A stretch of DNA of 64,000 nt, taken from NCBI GenBank assembly GCA_018001935.1, contig JAGNHB010000001.1, positions 62,001 to 126,000 on the forward strand. The letters are read 5' to 3'. Positions 25,629-34,437 of the stretch are shown piece by piece (positions within the stretch are counted from its first letter, which is position 1; each line of letters begins with the position of its first letter). The notes below the pieces were generated by a model. It worked only from the letters and a program-made list of their open reading frames with translations. It was not told the origin of the DNA and did not search any database. Made by a program: the position numbers and the translations under genes. The stretch is from Acidobacteriota bacterium (lineage in GTDB: Bacteria > Acidobacteriota > JAAYUB01).

Positions 25629-27824
25629 TCAGTTACGGAACCGGAAGACGCCCAGGAGGTTGGAGTAATCGTCCGTCCAGGGGTGGTCGCCGGGGAGGGG
25701 CGAGAGGGGCTGCCAGCGAGGGTCGCGGGCCAGGGGGCCCATGTCGCGCTCCGAGCGCCCCATGAGGACCCACCAGGACGGGTCCTTTTTCTCGAGCCGG
25801 TCCCGCGGGGCGACCAGGTTGTCCCGCTGCAGGCGGGCCGTGAGCCCCAGGTCCCGCGCCGTGCACGCCAGGGGCCGGGAGAGGTCGAGATAGTGGTTGG
25901 AAACGTGAAAGAGTACAAGCCCGTTCGGGCGGAGCTTCTCGAGGTAGAGCGCAACGGCCTCCCGCGTCATGACGTGGACGGGGATGGAGTCCGAGGTGAA
26001 GGCGTCGAGGACCAGGAGGTCGAGGGAGTGGGCCGGCTGGTGACGGAGGGTCAGCCGGGCGTCCCCCGGGACGATCCGCACCCGGCCCCGGCAGTCGGAC
26101 AGGAAGGTGAAGAGGCCCGGGTCGGTGGCCACCCGGATCACGTAGGGGTCCAGCTCGAAGAAGGTGAAGGTCTGCCCCGGCTCCGCGTGGGCGGCCAGGA
26201 CCCCGGCCCCGAGGCCCACGACCCCCACGTCCCGGGCCCGGGGGGACCCCTTCAGCGCGGCGAGGACCTGACCCGCGGGCCCCGTGGCGTGGTAGTAGCT
26301 CGTGGCCACCCGACGGGCCTCCGGGGCGGTGAGCTGGCACCCGTGGACCGTGTTGCCGTTCAGGAAGGCGCGAAGACGCCCGTCGGGGGACTCGATCACG
26401 CGGTGAACCCCGTAGAAGTTCCGGTCCGCCGCCAGGACGCGGCCCGGGCAGGCACTGTGGAGCCCGTTCGAGACGAGGAAGACCGCCCCCAGCGACAGCG
26501 CGTACCGCATCGGTCTTCCCGCCCACAAAAACGCGAAAAGGATCGGGGGCCCGATGATGGCGGCGTTTCGCCACGGCGCGTTCTCCCAGCCGGGGCCCAT
26601 CGCCAGGAGCGGGGCGGCGGCCAGTACGCCCGTCCCGAGGGCGCACAGGAGGTCGGCCCGGGGGGAGGGGGCGCCGGAGCGCCGCGGCAGGAGGAGAAGG
26701 AGGGTCACGAGGGCGATGGGGTACTCGGCCAGGGAGCGGAAGACGACGGGCGCGAGGAGGGCGTTGAAAACGCCGCCCAGCACCCCCCCCAGGGAGATGC
26801 AGAGATAGTAGCCGGTGAGCCGTTGGGCCGGCGGCCTCATCCGGGAGAGGCGCACGTGGCAGAACAGCGCCCCCAGGGTGAAGAAGACCAGGTGCAGGGT
26901 CGCGGTGGCCAGGACGAAGCGGGAGGACTCGATCACCATCAGGGCCGCCACGGGGGCGGCCAGGACCCCCAGGGCGCGGCCGAGGCCGGCGGTGGAGAAC
27001 CGGTCGGGCCGGGCGAAGGCGGCGCACAGGGTGAGAAGGTAAAGCCCCAGGGGAACGACCCAGAGCAGGGGGACGGGCGCGACATTGGTGGTGAGGAAGG
27101 AGGTGACCCCCAGCAGGAGGCTGCAGGGGACCGCCGAGAGGACGATCCAGGCCGCGCGCTCGCCCGGCCGGGGGGGAGGGGTTGTGACGGGCGCCCGCCC
27201 CGCCCCGGTCTCCGTGGCGTCCACGGCCGGGTGCTTCCGGACGGTGAACGCGCACAGGAGGGCGAGGGCGGCGTACAGAACGAAACCCGCGCTCCAGGCC
27301 CTCGTCTGCGACCCGAGGGGGAGCCCGGGCTCGAGGAGAACGGGATATCCCAGCAGGCCGGCGAAGCTGCCGAAGTTGCTGGCCGCGTAAAGGAAATAGG
27401 GGTCCCGGCCCCCCCCGCCCGAGGCGGCGTACCAGCGCTGGAGAACCGGTGTTCCCGCGGAAAGGGCGAAGAAGGGCGCCCCGACGCCGACGGCCAGCAC
27501 GCCCAGGAGGGCCAGGGCGGGCGGCAGGCCGTGCCGGGCGGGGTCGAAGCCCGGGGGGAAACCCACGGGGAGGAGCAGCACCGGAAGGAGGAGGACGACC
27601 GCGTGGAGAAAACGCTGCCGGGGGGGCCCCCCGACCGTGAAGGACCCGTGGGCGTAGGCGTAGCCGGCCAGGAGGAGGGCCTGGAAGAAGAGCATGCAGG
27701 TCGTCCACACCGACGAGGCGCCCCCGAAGGCGGGGAGGATCAGCTTGGCCGCCAGGGGCTGGACGAGGAAGAGGAGGGCCGACCCCAGGAAGACCGTGAT
27801 CATGTAGAGCGCCCGGACAGTCAT
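25629..27824 (-). CDS. Fused MFS-like membrane / spermidine synthase-like protein
   Basis: 731 residues. Start 27824 follows GAGGTG and begins directly with a helix (MTVRALYMITVFLGSALLFL). About 12-14 membrane helices occupy residues 1-480, including the pattern VQPLAAKLILPAFGGASSVW typical of this fused family. The C-terminal part is a SAM-methyltransferase-like spermidine synthase fold: VGVVGLGAGVLAAHAEPGQT, FFELDPYVIRVATD, VPGDARLTL, LLVLDAFTSDSIPVHVMTRE. Whether such fused proteins make polyamines is unproven. A single-gene unit on the minus strand. Confidence 0.88.
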   Translation of the reverse strand: MTVRALYMITVFLGSALLFLVQPLAAKLILPAFGGASSVWTTCMLFFQALLLAGYAYAHGSFTVGGPPRQRFLHAVVLLLPVLLLPVGFPPGFDPARHGLPPALALLGVLAVGVGAPFFALSAGTPVLQRWYAASGGGGRDPYFLYAASNFGSFAGLLGYPVLLEPGLPLGSQTRAWSAGFVLYAALALLCAFTVRKHPAVDATETGAGRAPVTTPPPRPGERAAWIVLSAVPCSLLLGVTSFLTTNVAPVPLLWVVPLGLYLLTLCAAFARPDRFSTAGLGRALGVLAAPVAALMVIESSRFVLATATLHLVFFTLGALFCHVRLSRMRPPAQRLTGYYLCISLGGVLGGVFNALLAPVVFRSLAEYPIALVTLLLLLPRRSGAPSPRADLLCALGTGVLAAAPLLAMGPGWENAPWRNAAIIGPPILFAFLWAGRPMRYALSLGAVFLVSNGLHSACPGRVLAADRNFYGVHRVIESPDGRLRAFLNGNTVHGCQLTAPEARRVATSYYHATGPAGQVLAALKGSPRARDVGVVGLGAGVLAAHAEPGQTFTFFELDPYVIRVATDPGLFTFLSDCRGRVRIVPGDARLTLRHQPAHSLDLLVLDAFTSDSIPVHVMTREAVALYLEKLRPNGLVLFHVSNHYLDLSRPLACTARDLGLTARLQRDNLVAPRDRLEKKDPSWWVLMGRSERDMGPLARDPRWQPLSPLPGDHPWTDDYSNLLGVFRFRN

Positions 27825-28015
27825 CGAACACCTCGGCCGGCAGTGACCGCGAGCAGCCGGACCCTTCGGGGACGCATCGCCCGACTGTTTCCGGACTGGA
27901 GGCCCGGGCCATGATAGCGGAGAACACCGCTCGAATCCACCGCTAATCAGGGCAAGCCGGGGGAGCGAAGGGGCCCCGCGCGGAAAAACCGCGTGCATCG
28001 CCGGTGTATGAAGGC

Positions 28016-28021
28016 TATAAT
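28016..28021 (+). promoter_or_regulatory. -10 box of cysS promoter
   Basis: Perfect TATAAT, 44 bases upstream of the cysS ATG. The region 16-18 bases further up (GTGCATCG) is a poor -35, so activity may depend on the -10 alone or an activator. No T-box-like leader is present. Confidence 0.5.
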
Positions 28022-28065
28022 GCGCGCTTTACGGGTCGCCCGTGAAACGCTCGAGGAGGTGCCGC

Positions 28066-29472
28066 ATGCTGAGATTCCAGAACACCCTGACCGGAAGACT
28101 CGACCCCTTCGAACCCGTCGCTCCCCCCCGGGTGGGGCTCTACTGCTGCGGCCCCACGGTGTACACCTTCGCCCACATCGGCAATTTCCGAACCTTCGTC
28201 TTCGAGGACATCCTCAACCGCTACCTGCGCTCGAAAGGCTTTGACGTGAACTATGTCATGAACGTCACCGACATCGACGACAAGACCATCCGGGACTCCC
28301 GGGCCGCCGGGATGAGCCTCTCGGATTTCACGAAGCGCTACACCGCCACCTTCCTGGAGGACCTGGAAACCCTGCGGGTGAAGCGCCCCGACACCCTGTG
28401 CCCGGCGACGGAGCACATCCCGGAGATGGAGGCCCTCGTCCGGAACCTCCTGGACAAGGGCCTGGCCTATGTCAGCGAGGGTTCGGTCTACTTCAAGATC
28501 GACGCGTTCCCCGGCTACGGGAAACTCTCGAAGAAGGACTTCACGGGAATCCGGGACGGCGCCCGGGTGGACTCGGACGAGTACGAGAAGGAGAATGCCC
28601 GGGACTTCGTGCTCTGGAAGGGGTCGCGGGAAGGGGAGCCTTCCTGGGAAGCCCCCTTCGGGGCGGGCCGGCCGGGTTGGCACCTCGAGTGCTCGGCCAT
28701 GAGCCTGAAATACCTGGGCGACAGCTTCGACCTTCACTGCGGCGGGACGGACCTGGTCTTCCCGCACCACGAGAACGAGATCGCCCAGAGCGAGGGGGCC
28801 ACGGGCAAACCCTTCGTGAAATACTGGCTGCACAGCGAGTACCTGATCGTCAACGGCGAGAAGATGTCCAAGTCGAAGGGGAATTTCTTCACCCTGCGGG
28901 ACCTCGTCGCCCGGGGGCACAACCCCCTGGCCATCCGCTACCTCCTGCTGTCGGTCCCGTACCGGAAGCCGCTCAACTTCACCGAGGAAGGGGTGGGACA
29001 GGCCCAGGCCGCCCTGGACCGGATCCACGACTTCGTGGACACCCTGGGGCGGAAGGCGCTCGAACCGGGCGAGACCGAGGCCGTGGCCGAGGCTTGCAGG
29101 GAGTTTCTGCACCGGTTCGAGGAGGGTCTCGACGACGACCTCAACACCTCCGCCGGCCTGGCGGCCCTGTTCGACTTCATTCGCGAGAACAACCGGCGCC
29201 TGGCGGAAGGCGGTGTCCGGGCCGGGGACCGGGAGCGGATCCTGCAGGCCCTGCGGCGGATCGACGAGGTGCTGGACGTGCTGAACCCCTGCCGCATGGA
29301 AACCCCGGCCGACGACGAGGCGCAGATTCTCGACCTGGTCCGGCAGCGGGAGGAAGCCCGCAGGGGAAAGGACTGGAAGCGCTCCGACGCCCTCCGGGAC
29401 GCGCTGAAAAACATGGGGATATCGATCAAGGACACCCCGGAAGGCACGGTCTGGAAGCGGGAGCGGCCCTGA
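28066..29472 (+). CDS. cysS: Cysteinyl-tRNA synthetase
   Basis: 468 residues; start ATG 28066 after GAGGAGGTG, in preference to an upstream in-frame start. Class I signature: [20 protein letters not shown] contains both a zinc-ligand Cys and the HIGH-type motif HIGN. Other zinc ligands are in [10 protein letters not shown] and the HxxE of [18 protein letters not shown] is exact ([11 protein letters not shown]). The C-terminal helical anticodon-binding part ends [20 protein letters not shown]. It charges tRNA-Cys in the cytoplasm. An essential gene, complete and ordinary. Confidence 0.97.
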   Translation: MLRFQNTLTGRLDPFEPVAPPRVGLYCCGPTVYTFAHIGNFRTFVFEDILNRYLRSKGFDVNYVMNVTDIDDKTIRDSRAAGMSLSDFTKRYTATFLEDLETLRVKRPDTLCPATEHIPEMEALVRNLLDKGLAYVSEGSVYFKIDAFPGYGKLSKKDFTGIRDGARVDSDEYEKENARDFVLWKGSREGEPSWEAPFGAGRPGWHLECSAMSLKYLGDSFDLHCGGTDLVFPHHENEIAQSEGATGKPFVKYWLHSEYLIVNGEKMSKSKGNFFTLRDLVARGHNPLAIRYLLLSVPYRKPLNFTEEGVGQAQAALDRIHDFVDTLGRKALEPGETEAVAEACREFLHRFEEGLDDDLNTSAGLAALFDFIRENNRRLAEGGVRAGDRERILQALRRIDEVLDVLNPCRMETPADDEAQILDLVRQREEARRGKDWKRSDALRDALKNMGISIKDTPEGTVWKRERP

Positions 29473-29656
29473 CGACGGGTCGCGCGAACGGCGGTCGGGG
29501 GCTCCGCCCGCGGGGTTGCTCACCCGGGGGCCGGGACCCCCGAGGGGCCGCCTGTGCAAAAAAACAACACAACCGCATTTTTTTCGTTGATTTTAGGAAT
29601 TGAACTGTGTTAGAGATAACAAAGGCACAGGCCAAAAGGAATTCTGGAGGAAAGGT

Positions 29657-29932
29657 ATGATCAAGCAGGACATCATTCAACGCATCGCCGAAAAGCTGGA
29701 CATGCCCAAGGTCCTTGCGGCCAAGGCCGTCAACGGGATCTTCGACGTGCTCATCGAGGCGCTGAAGGACGGCGAGCGGATCGAACTGCGCGGTTTCGGT
29801 GTGCTGATGGTCAAGAACCGTAAAACCGGCGTCGGGCGAAACCCCAAGACCGGAGAGGAAGTGTCCATTCCCAAGGGGAAGACCGTCCGCTTCAAGCCGG
29901 GGAAAAACCTGTCCTCCGAGTACATGAAATAA
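29657..29932 (+). CDS. HU/IHF-family DNA-binding protein
   Basis: 91 residues; ATG 29657 with GGAGGAAAGG upstream. The complete family pattern is present: helices MIKQDIIQRIAEKLDMP, DVLIEALKDGERIELRGFGV, then the DNA-binding arm NRKTGVGRNPKTGEEVSIPK and GKTVRFKPGKNL. It bends and compacts DNA as a dimer; HU and IHF subtypes cannot be told apart safely here. It is preceded by an unusually AT-rich leader (29560-29640), likely a strong promoter region, and followed by a strong terminator at 29976-30008. Confidence 0.95.
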   Translation: MIKQDIIQRIAEKLDMPKVLAAKAVNGIFDVLIEALKDGERIELRGFGVLMVKNRKTGVGRNPKTGEEVSIPKGKTVRFKPGKNLSSEYMK

Positions 29933-29948
29933 GCGGGGCCTGCACGGC

Positions 29949-30974
29949 TTGAACTCTCCGGATCAGGAACCAGACGGCTTCGCGGGTTTGTCCCGCGAGG
30001 CCTTTTTTCATTCGGGCTCGCCCTTCCGCCTGCTGTCCCCCTCCTTCGACCGCAAGGAGTGGTTCCGGCTCGAGAAGCGGAACCTCCGCACGGCGCTCGC
30101 CCTGTGGGGGGTCACCTTCCTGGCCTGCACCTATTCCGGCCTGCTCTGGTACCACGAGTTCATCCTCCAGTCCGAAGGCCAGGCCCGGGCGGCGGAAATC
30201 AACCAATCCCCCTGGGCGATCCTTCACGGGCTCCCGTTCGCCCTGGGCATCCTCTTCATCCTCGGCAGCCACGAGATGGGCCATTTCCTGGCCTGCCGGC
30301 ACTACGGCATGTGGTGCACCCCCCCCTTCGCGCTGCCCTTCCCGCTCCCCTGGCTGCCGTCGTTCGGCACGGCGGGGGCCTTCATCAAGATCAAACAGCC
30401 CTTCCTGGACCGCCGGCGCCTCTTCGACGTGGGGATCGCAGGCCCCCTGGCCGGCTTCGTCGCCGCCATCCCGGTCCTGGCCGCCGGGATCCTCCTGAGC
30501 CGGCCGGCGATCCCGATCCCGGCCCCGTCCGGGGCGGAAGGCGGGGGCGGCGTGCTCTACATCGGGGATTCCCTCCTCATCCACCTGGGGTTCAGCCTGA
30601 GGTTCGAGAGCGGCGTCATCGCGGCGCACCCGCTGTACTGGGCCGCGTTCTTCGGGTTCCTGGCCACGAGCCTGAACCTGCTTCCCATGGGGCAGCTGGA
30701 TGGCGGGCACATCGTCTACGCCGTCTTCGGCCCCCGGGTTCACCGGTGGGTGACCTGGGTCGCCTTTTCCGCCCTGGTGGGGGTCTCGGTGCTCTCGTGG
30801 CCGGCCGCGGGATACCTGTTCTTCGCGGGGATTCTCCTGGCCCTCAGGATCTACCGGCACCCGCCGCCGCTCGTGCCGGGAGAAATCCCGGGGCGGCTGA
30901 GGCCGGCGCTCGCCGTCGCGGCCCTGCTGATCCTGGTGCTGACGTTCATCCCGGTCCCGTTCTACCTCGAGTGA
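29949..30974 (+). CDS. M50 (site-2 protease type) membrane metalloprotease
   Basis: 341 residues if translation begins at TTG 29949. This start is doubtful: no good ribosome site precedes it and the first 20 codons span the HU terminator. A TTG at 29988 lies in the terminator loop; no ATG or GTG follows until after the active site begins. Active-site features: ILFILGSHEMGHFLACRHYG (HExxH zinc site) and LATSLNLLPMGQLDGGHIVY (third ligand Asp in the NxxPxxxLDG-type motif). Also PFALPFPLPWLPSFGTAGAF. Six or seven helices. Such proteases cut within the membrane or process membrane regulators; no substrate is apparent. Confidence 0.85.
   Translation: MNSPDQEPDGFAGLSREAFFHSGSPFRLLSPSFDRKEWFRLEKRNLRTALALWGVTFLACTYSGLLWYHEFILQSEGQARAAEINQSPWAILHGLPFALGILFILGSHEMGHFLACRHYGMWCTPPFALPFPLPWLPSFGTAGAFIKIKQPFLDRRRLFDVGIAGPLAGFVAAIPVLAAGILLSRPAIPIPAPSGAEGGGGVLYIGDSLLIHLGFSLRFESGVIAAHPLYWAAFFGFLATSLNLLPMGQLDGGHIVYAVFGPRVHRWVTWVAFSALVGVSVLSWPAAGYLFFAGILLALRIYRHPPPLVPGEIPGRLRPALAVAALLILVLTFIPVPFYLE
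29976..30008 (+). terminator. Strong intrinsic terminator after HU, inside M50 frame
   Basis: GGCTTCGCGGG pairs with CCCGCGAGGCC (11 bp, one G-T pair) around a TTTGT loop, followed by TTTTTT at 30003-30008. It begins 44 bases past the HU stop and is overlapped by the predicted N-terminus of the M50 gene. Confidence 0.85.
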
Positions 30975-31040
30975 TCCCGGCCCGGCCCGATCCAACCCGG
31001 GTAGCCGGTCCCCGGACATTCCCCGGGCGGGCCGGGGTCC

Positions 31041-31889
31041 TCAGTGCTTTTCCGTTTCGTCGGGGTCCGAGAAGTCCACGGGGTTGGGCGTCGTCGTTTC
31101 GATGAACTCCCGGACACTCACCTTCCGGTAGCCTTCGGGGACGTTGAACACCGAGGCGTCGCCGTAGAAGGACCGGATGTTGGTCACCCGTTTCTCGTAG
31201 CGGACCCCGCCACGGGCGTGCTCGAGGCTCCGCATCTCCAGGCCGAGGGGAAAGAGCTTGGCCCGTTCGGCCCGGATGGCGGCTTCCGTCCGGGACTCCT
31301 CCGGGGAGCGAAACGCGTCGGAGACGGTCTGGGTCACGGTCTCGAGCCGTTCGAGGAGGGGCTGCAGCCCGGTGACGTCGAAATAGGCTGACGGGGCGAT
31401 GGCGGTGTTCACCCAGACCTCCTCCTTGAGGTCGGCGCCTGCGAGGACCTTGTAGTGCCGGCAATGGGCGCCGTCCACGGTGTCTGTCCCCGCGAGGGCG
31501 GCCCGGACCTTCGGCCGGGCACCGCCGGCACCGGGTCCCGGCACCGGTTTGGCCGGGGGCGACGTCTCCCTCAGCACGGCCGCGTCCTGCCGGAAAGAGG
31601 CCTCGAGTTCCTTCAGGAAAGACTCGGCGTCGCCCCCCGTCCAGACTTTCCCGGCGTGATCCACCAGGCAGATGCGGCCGGCCTTTTGGTCGATGATGAC
31701 GGCGCTGTCGTCCGAGCGCTCCATCCACCGGCCGTCGAACCAGGTGATCTCGCTCTGTTCGCGGGTTTCGATCCTGCCGTCCCGCCCGATGACGGAGACG
31801 TCGAACACGATGCCCGGGGGTGTTTCCGCCGGCAGGAAAAGGGTCAGGAAAACCCAGGGGACGATCGTCGTCCACAACGCGCGCTGCAT
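31041..31889 (-). CDS. Secreted protein of unknown function (DUF4412-like)
   Basis: 282 residues; start 31889 with GGAGGTGG upstream. Signal peptide at the N-terminus (MQRALWTTIVPWVFLTLFLP). The mature part reads like a beta-rich periplasmic protein: SEITWFDGRWMERSDDSAVI, IDQKAGRICLVDHAGKVW and HCRHYKVLAGADLKEEVWVN. This alternation of 'value stored / value reported' strands resembles DUF4412-type proteins, but I rate that match as weak. The C-terminal third repeats the theme with FNVPEGYRKVSV, as in proteins of that type. It is convergent with M50 and divergent from the thioredoxin lipoprotein. Confidence 0.7.
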   Translation of the reverse strand: MQRALWTTIVPWVFLTLFLPAETPPGIVFDVSVIGRDGRIETREQSEITWFDGRWMERSDDSAVIIDQKAGRICLVDHAGKVWTGGDAESFLKELEASFRQDAAVLRETSPPAKPVPGPGAGGARPKVRAALAGTDTVDGAHCRHYKVLAGADLKEEVWVNTAIAPSAYFDVTGLQPLLERLETVTQTVSDAFRSPEESRTEAAIRAERAKLFPLGLEMRSLEHARGGVRYEKRVTNIRSFYGDASVFNVPEGYRKVSVREFIETTTPNPVDFSDPDETEKH

Positions 31890-32085
31890 GTCCACCTCCT
31901 GGAGGCCCACCCGAACGGCAGGGGTCGCCGGCCTCCCCACCATTGTAAACGGCCGTCCGCCCGCGCACAACCAGATTGTGCCCGGAGCCGGGGCCGGCGC
32001 CCACGGCACGTCCTGCGATGCCGGGAGCTTTGACGGTCTCCCGAAAGTCCCTTGCAGCCCGCGGCTCAAAAAGTCCGAACCATCA

Positions 32086-32184
32086 AACCACAAGGAACGC
32101 AAAGACACCCAAAGAAAATCCGAACTCTTTGATTCAATGTGTTGCAAATTCGTCATTCTTTGTGCTCTCTGCGTTCCTTGTGGC
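32086..32184. repeat. Inverted-repeat element, CACAAGGAACGCAAAGA arms
   Basis: Left arm AACCACAAGGAACGCAAAGA CACCCAAAGAA (32086-32116) pairs with right arm TTCTTTGTGCTCTCTGCGTT CCTTGTGGCT (32155-32184), leaving a 38-base AT-rich loop. Each arm has three to four words of about 9-10 bases. Paired positions hold compensating differences typical of this family in the window. Confidence 0.8.
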
Positions 32185-32288
32185 TGAATTGACGTTCTGT
32201 ATTGGCTTTGTGCGGGCCCGTCAGCCGTTGTCCGTTTTGCGGTCTTTTGCCGGATCAGCGAAGATGACCCCGCCAGCAAGAATCCGGG

Positions 32289-32317
32289 TTGCCTCAGGCG
32301 GCGCGGGAATGTAATAT
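32289..32317 (+). promoter_or_regulatory. Promoter of thioredoxin lipoprotein gene
   Basis: TTGCCT (32289-32294), 17-base spacer, TAATAT (32312-32317), about 30 bases before the start codon. Confidence 0.6.
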
Positions 32318-32347
32318 ACGCTTTATCTTGAGGACGGAGGTTTGATG

Positions 32348-32836
32348 ATGCAGCTGAAGAAACAGGGTCCCCTCGTTTTCCTGTCGGTCGTCCTGATGCT
32401 GGTTTTCCTCGCGGGCTGTTCCGACACCGCCGGTCCTGCCGCCGGCGCCGGGTCGTCCCCGGCGGGGGCGAAAGCCGGTGAGGCCGTCAAGGAGAAGACC
32501 ATCTCCCAGGGCGAGAGAATCCGCATCGAAGACCACCTGGTTTCAGGCAAGACCGTCATCTTCGACTTCTACAGCGACGGATGCCCGCCCTGCCGGCGCC
32601 TGAGCCCCATCCTCAGCAAGCTCGCGGAGAAACGGCCGGACATCGCCCTGGTCAAGGTGGACATCAACCGCCCCGGGACCGGCGGCATCGACTGGCAGTC
32701 CCCCGTCGCGCAGCAGTTCGAGTTGAGCAGCATCCCCCACCTCAAGGTCTATTCGCCCGAAGGCAAGCTGGAAGCGGAAGGCAAGGCAGCCATGGAGATC
32801 GTCGGCCGGATGATCGACGAGGAGGGCATCCAGTAA
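32348..32836 (+). CDS. Thioredoxin-fold lipoprotein
   Basis: 162 residues from ATG 32348, seven bases after GGAGG; ATG 32345 and TTG 32342 are adjacent alternatives. LVFLSVVLMLVFLAGC is a lipoprotein signal with lipobox LAGC. After a 30-residue Ala/Gly linker comes a thioredoxin domain: KTVIFDFYSDGCPPCRRLSP with the active-site CPPC, VKVDINRPG and the cis-Pro in LSSIPHLKVYSPEGKL. It should act as a periplasmic disulfide reductant or thioredoxin, tethered to a membrane. It is followed 14 bases later by an FmdB-type zinc ribbon gene, probably co-transcribed. Confidence 0.88.
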   Translation: MQLKKQGPLVFLSVVLMLVFLAGCSDTAGPAAGAGSSPAGAKAGEAVKEKTISQGERIRIEDHLVSGKTVIFDFYSDGCPPCRRLSPILSKLAEKRPDIALVKVDINRPGTGGIDWQSPVAQQFELSSIPHLKVYSPEGKLEAEGKAAMEIVGRMIDEEGIQ

Positions 32837-32850
32837 ACGGGAGGAAGGCG

Positions 32851-33354
32851 ATGCCGATCTACGAGTTCTACTGCCCCGATTGCAACGTGATCTTCAATTT
32901 CTACTCCCGGAGGGTGGACACCGAGCGGCAGCCGGACTGCCCCCGGTGCTCCCGGCTGGCGCTCGACCGGAAACCCTCCCGCTTCGCCTGCTCCCGGGGG
33001 TTGAAGGAGGAGGACGACGCCCCCATCCCCGGGATGGACGAGTCCCGGATGGAACAGGCCATGATGGAGTTGGCCGGGGAGGCCGAGAACCTCAACGAGG
33101 ACGACCCCCGGCAGATGGCCCGGCTCATGAAGCGGATGTACGAAACGACCGGCATGCAGATGACGCCGGGCATCGAGGAGGCTGTCCGGCGCCTGGAGAA
33201 GGGGGAGGACCCCGAAGCGCTCGAAGAGGAGCTGGGGGACGTCCTGGAAACCGACGACCCCCAGTCCGGGGACGGCCTTTTTGCCGGCATCCGGCGGCGG
33301 CTGCGTGCCGGCGTCCGCCCCCCCGCTGTCGACGAAACGCTCTACGAGCTCTGA
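32851..33354 (+). CDS. FmdB-type zinc-ribbon protein
   Basis: 167 residues; ATG 32851 after GGGAGGAAGG. The N-terminus MPIYEFYCPDCNVIFNFYSR with DCPRCSRLALDRKPSRFACS gives two CxxC knuckles, the zinc ribbon of FmdB-like regulatory proteins. The rest is acidic and helical (ESRMEQAMMELAGEAENLNE, DDPRQMARLMKRMYETTGMQ, VRRLEKGEDPEALEEELGDV) with no known domain. The long tail is not found in minimal FmdB proteins (about 70-110 residues). Role unknown; it follows the thioredoxin lipoprotein gene by 14 bases. Confidence 0.82.
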   Translation: MPIYEFYCPDCNVIFNFYSRRVDTERQPDCPRCSRLALDRKPSRFACSRGLKEEDDAPIPGMDESRMEQAMMELAGEAENLNEDDPRQMARLMKRMYETTGMQMTPGIEEAVRRLEKGEDPEALEEELGDVLETDDPQSGDGLFAGIRRRLRAGVRPPAVDETLYEL

Positions 33355-33509
33355 CCGGGGCAGCGGCCCGGCTGACGGGGGCCCCGCTCCCGCCGGTTCA
33401 CCGGTGGACCGCCTGGGCCGGGACCCCCGCCGCGCTCCGCCTGGCCTGCAACCGGAAGGGCGCCGTCCGGCTCCGGCGAAGCCGGACCTTCAAAACCGCA
33501 TGAAAAGCT

Positions 33510-33537
33510 TTGTTTCCCTCTGAATATCTGCTAAAAT
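33510..33537 (+). promoter_or_regulatory. Promoter of the argS-der-murG-mraY run
   Basis: TTGTTT (33510-33515), 16-base spacer, TAAAAT (33532-33537), 28 bases before the ATG at 33565. It is the only clear promoter ahead of the six closely spaced genes that follow. Confidence 0.5.
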
Positions 33538-33564
33538 GAATTGCTTCGACGAAGGGCGGGGACC

Positions 33565-34431
33565 ATGATAACGGGATACAACATCGACGTACAGCACGAA
33601 GGGAAGACCTACCACGTTCAGACCGAGGACATGGGCCTCGAGCTCAAGCGGATCATCACCCACGTTTTCGTCGGCGGCGCCATCCTGCTCACGAAGAAGA
33701 CGGATTACAGCCGCCTTCTCATCCAGGGTTTCGACGAGAAGAAGATCAAGGACCTGATGAACGACCAGCACCGGACGGTGGTCCGGATCATCCAGGCCGG
33801 CAAGCTGGACGTGCTGAAGAAGAAGATCGAGGAGGAGCAGGAAAAGGACGAAGGCCGCGAGCCGTTCTCCGCTCCGGTGGGAAAGCACGCGGCCCCGCAA
33901 CCCCCGCCGCCACCGACCGGCCCGCCCCCGCCCGGCCCGCCGCCGGCCGTGCCGCCGCCGGCCCCGCCCGCCGTCCGGGAGCAGGCCCCGCCGCCCCCGA
34001 CCCCCGAAAAGATCGCCGCCGCCGCCTCCCGGAGCGACATCGAGCTCACGCTGGAACGAACCGAGGTGCCCCAGCGCAACACCCTGGGTTCCTTCCTCAA
34101 CCGGATCATCCAGCGTTCGGGCGCGCCTCGGAACCTGAAGATCGACGTCGTGGCCGGGACGGAGATCGTTTCCGGCCAGCCCTCCGTGATGAGGGTCTAC
34201 ACCAAGGACGCCGACAGCGGCAAGGCGATCCCCCACTGCAAAGTCACCATCAAGGTCATCGGGATGACCTTCCGTCCCGTGATCCACACCGGCCACACCG
34301 ACGACGACGGGGTCTTCACGCTCAACATCGTCATCCCCGACTTCACCACGGGCCAGGCGGCGGTGATCATCCAGGCCCAGTCCGATTTCGGTTCCGACGA
34401 GCTGAAACTCAGGGTCACGCGCAAAGGATAA
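33565..34431 (+). CDS. Unknown protein with Pro-rich linker and Ig-like C-terminus
   Basis: 288 residues; ATG 33565. An N-terminal domain of about 100 residues (YNIDVQHEGKTYHVQTEDMG, ELKRIITHVFVGGAILLTKK) ends in a charged helix (VLKKKIEEEQEKDEG). Residues ~115-150 are mostly Pro with Gly/Ala. The C-terminal ~100 residues look like a beta-sandwich of the transthyretin/Ig type (VYTKDADSGKAIPHCKVTIK, GHTDDDGVFTLNIVIPDF). There is no signal peptide, so the protein is presumably cytoplasmic. The N-terminal half recurs in memory only as 'hypothetical'. It precedes argS by 6 bases. Confidence 0.78.
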   Translation: MITGYNIDVQHEGKTYHVQTEDMGLELKRIITHVFVGGAILLTKKTDYSRLLIQGFDEKKIKDLMNDQHRTVVRIIQAGKLDVLKKKIEEEQEKDEGREPFSAPVGKHAAPQPPPPPTGPPPPGPPPAVPPPAPPAVREQAPPPPTPEKIAAAASRSDIELTLERTEVPQRNTLGSFLNRIIQRSGAPRNLKIDVVAGTEIVSGQPSVMRVYTKDADSGKAIPHCKVTIKVIGMTFRPVIHTGHTDDDGVFTLNIVIPDFTTGQAAVIIQAQSDFGSDELKLRVTRKG

Positions 34432-34437
34432 GCTCAC

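Larger units (their letters stand above)
31890..32347. other. Intergenic region with palindrome and promoter
   Basis: 458 bases between the divergent secreted-protein and thioredoxin genes. It contains an inverted-repeat element (32086-32184), a CAAAAAGTC word at 32068, and the thioredoxin promoter (32289-32317). No gene seen. Confidence 0.65.

Noticed and set aside
33355-33509. Possible extra gene between the FmdB protein and the Pro-rich protein
   Set aside because: Only short frames with no ribosome site; the stretch ends in a plausible promoter, so it is read as intergenic.
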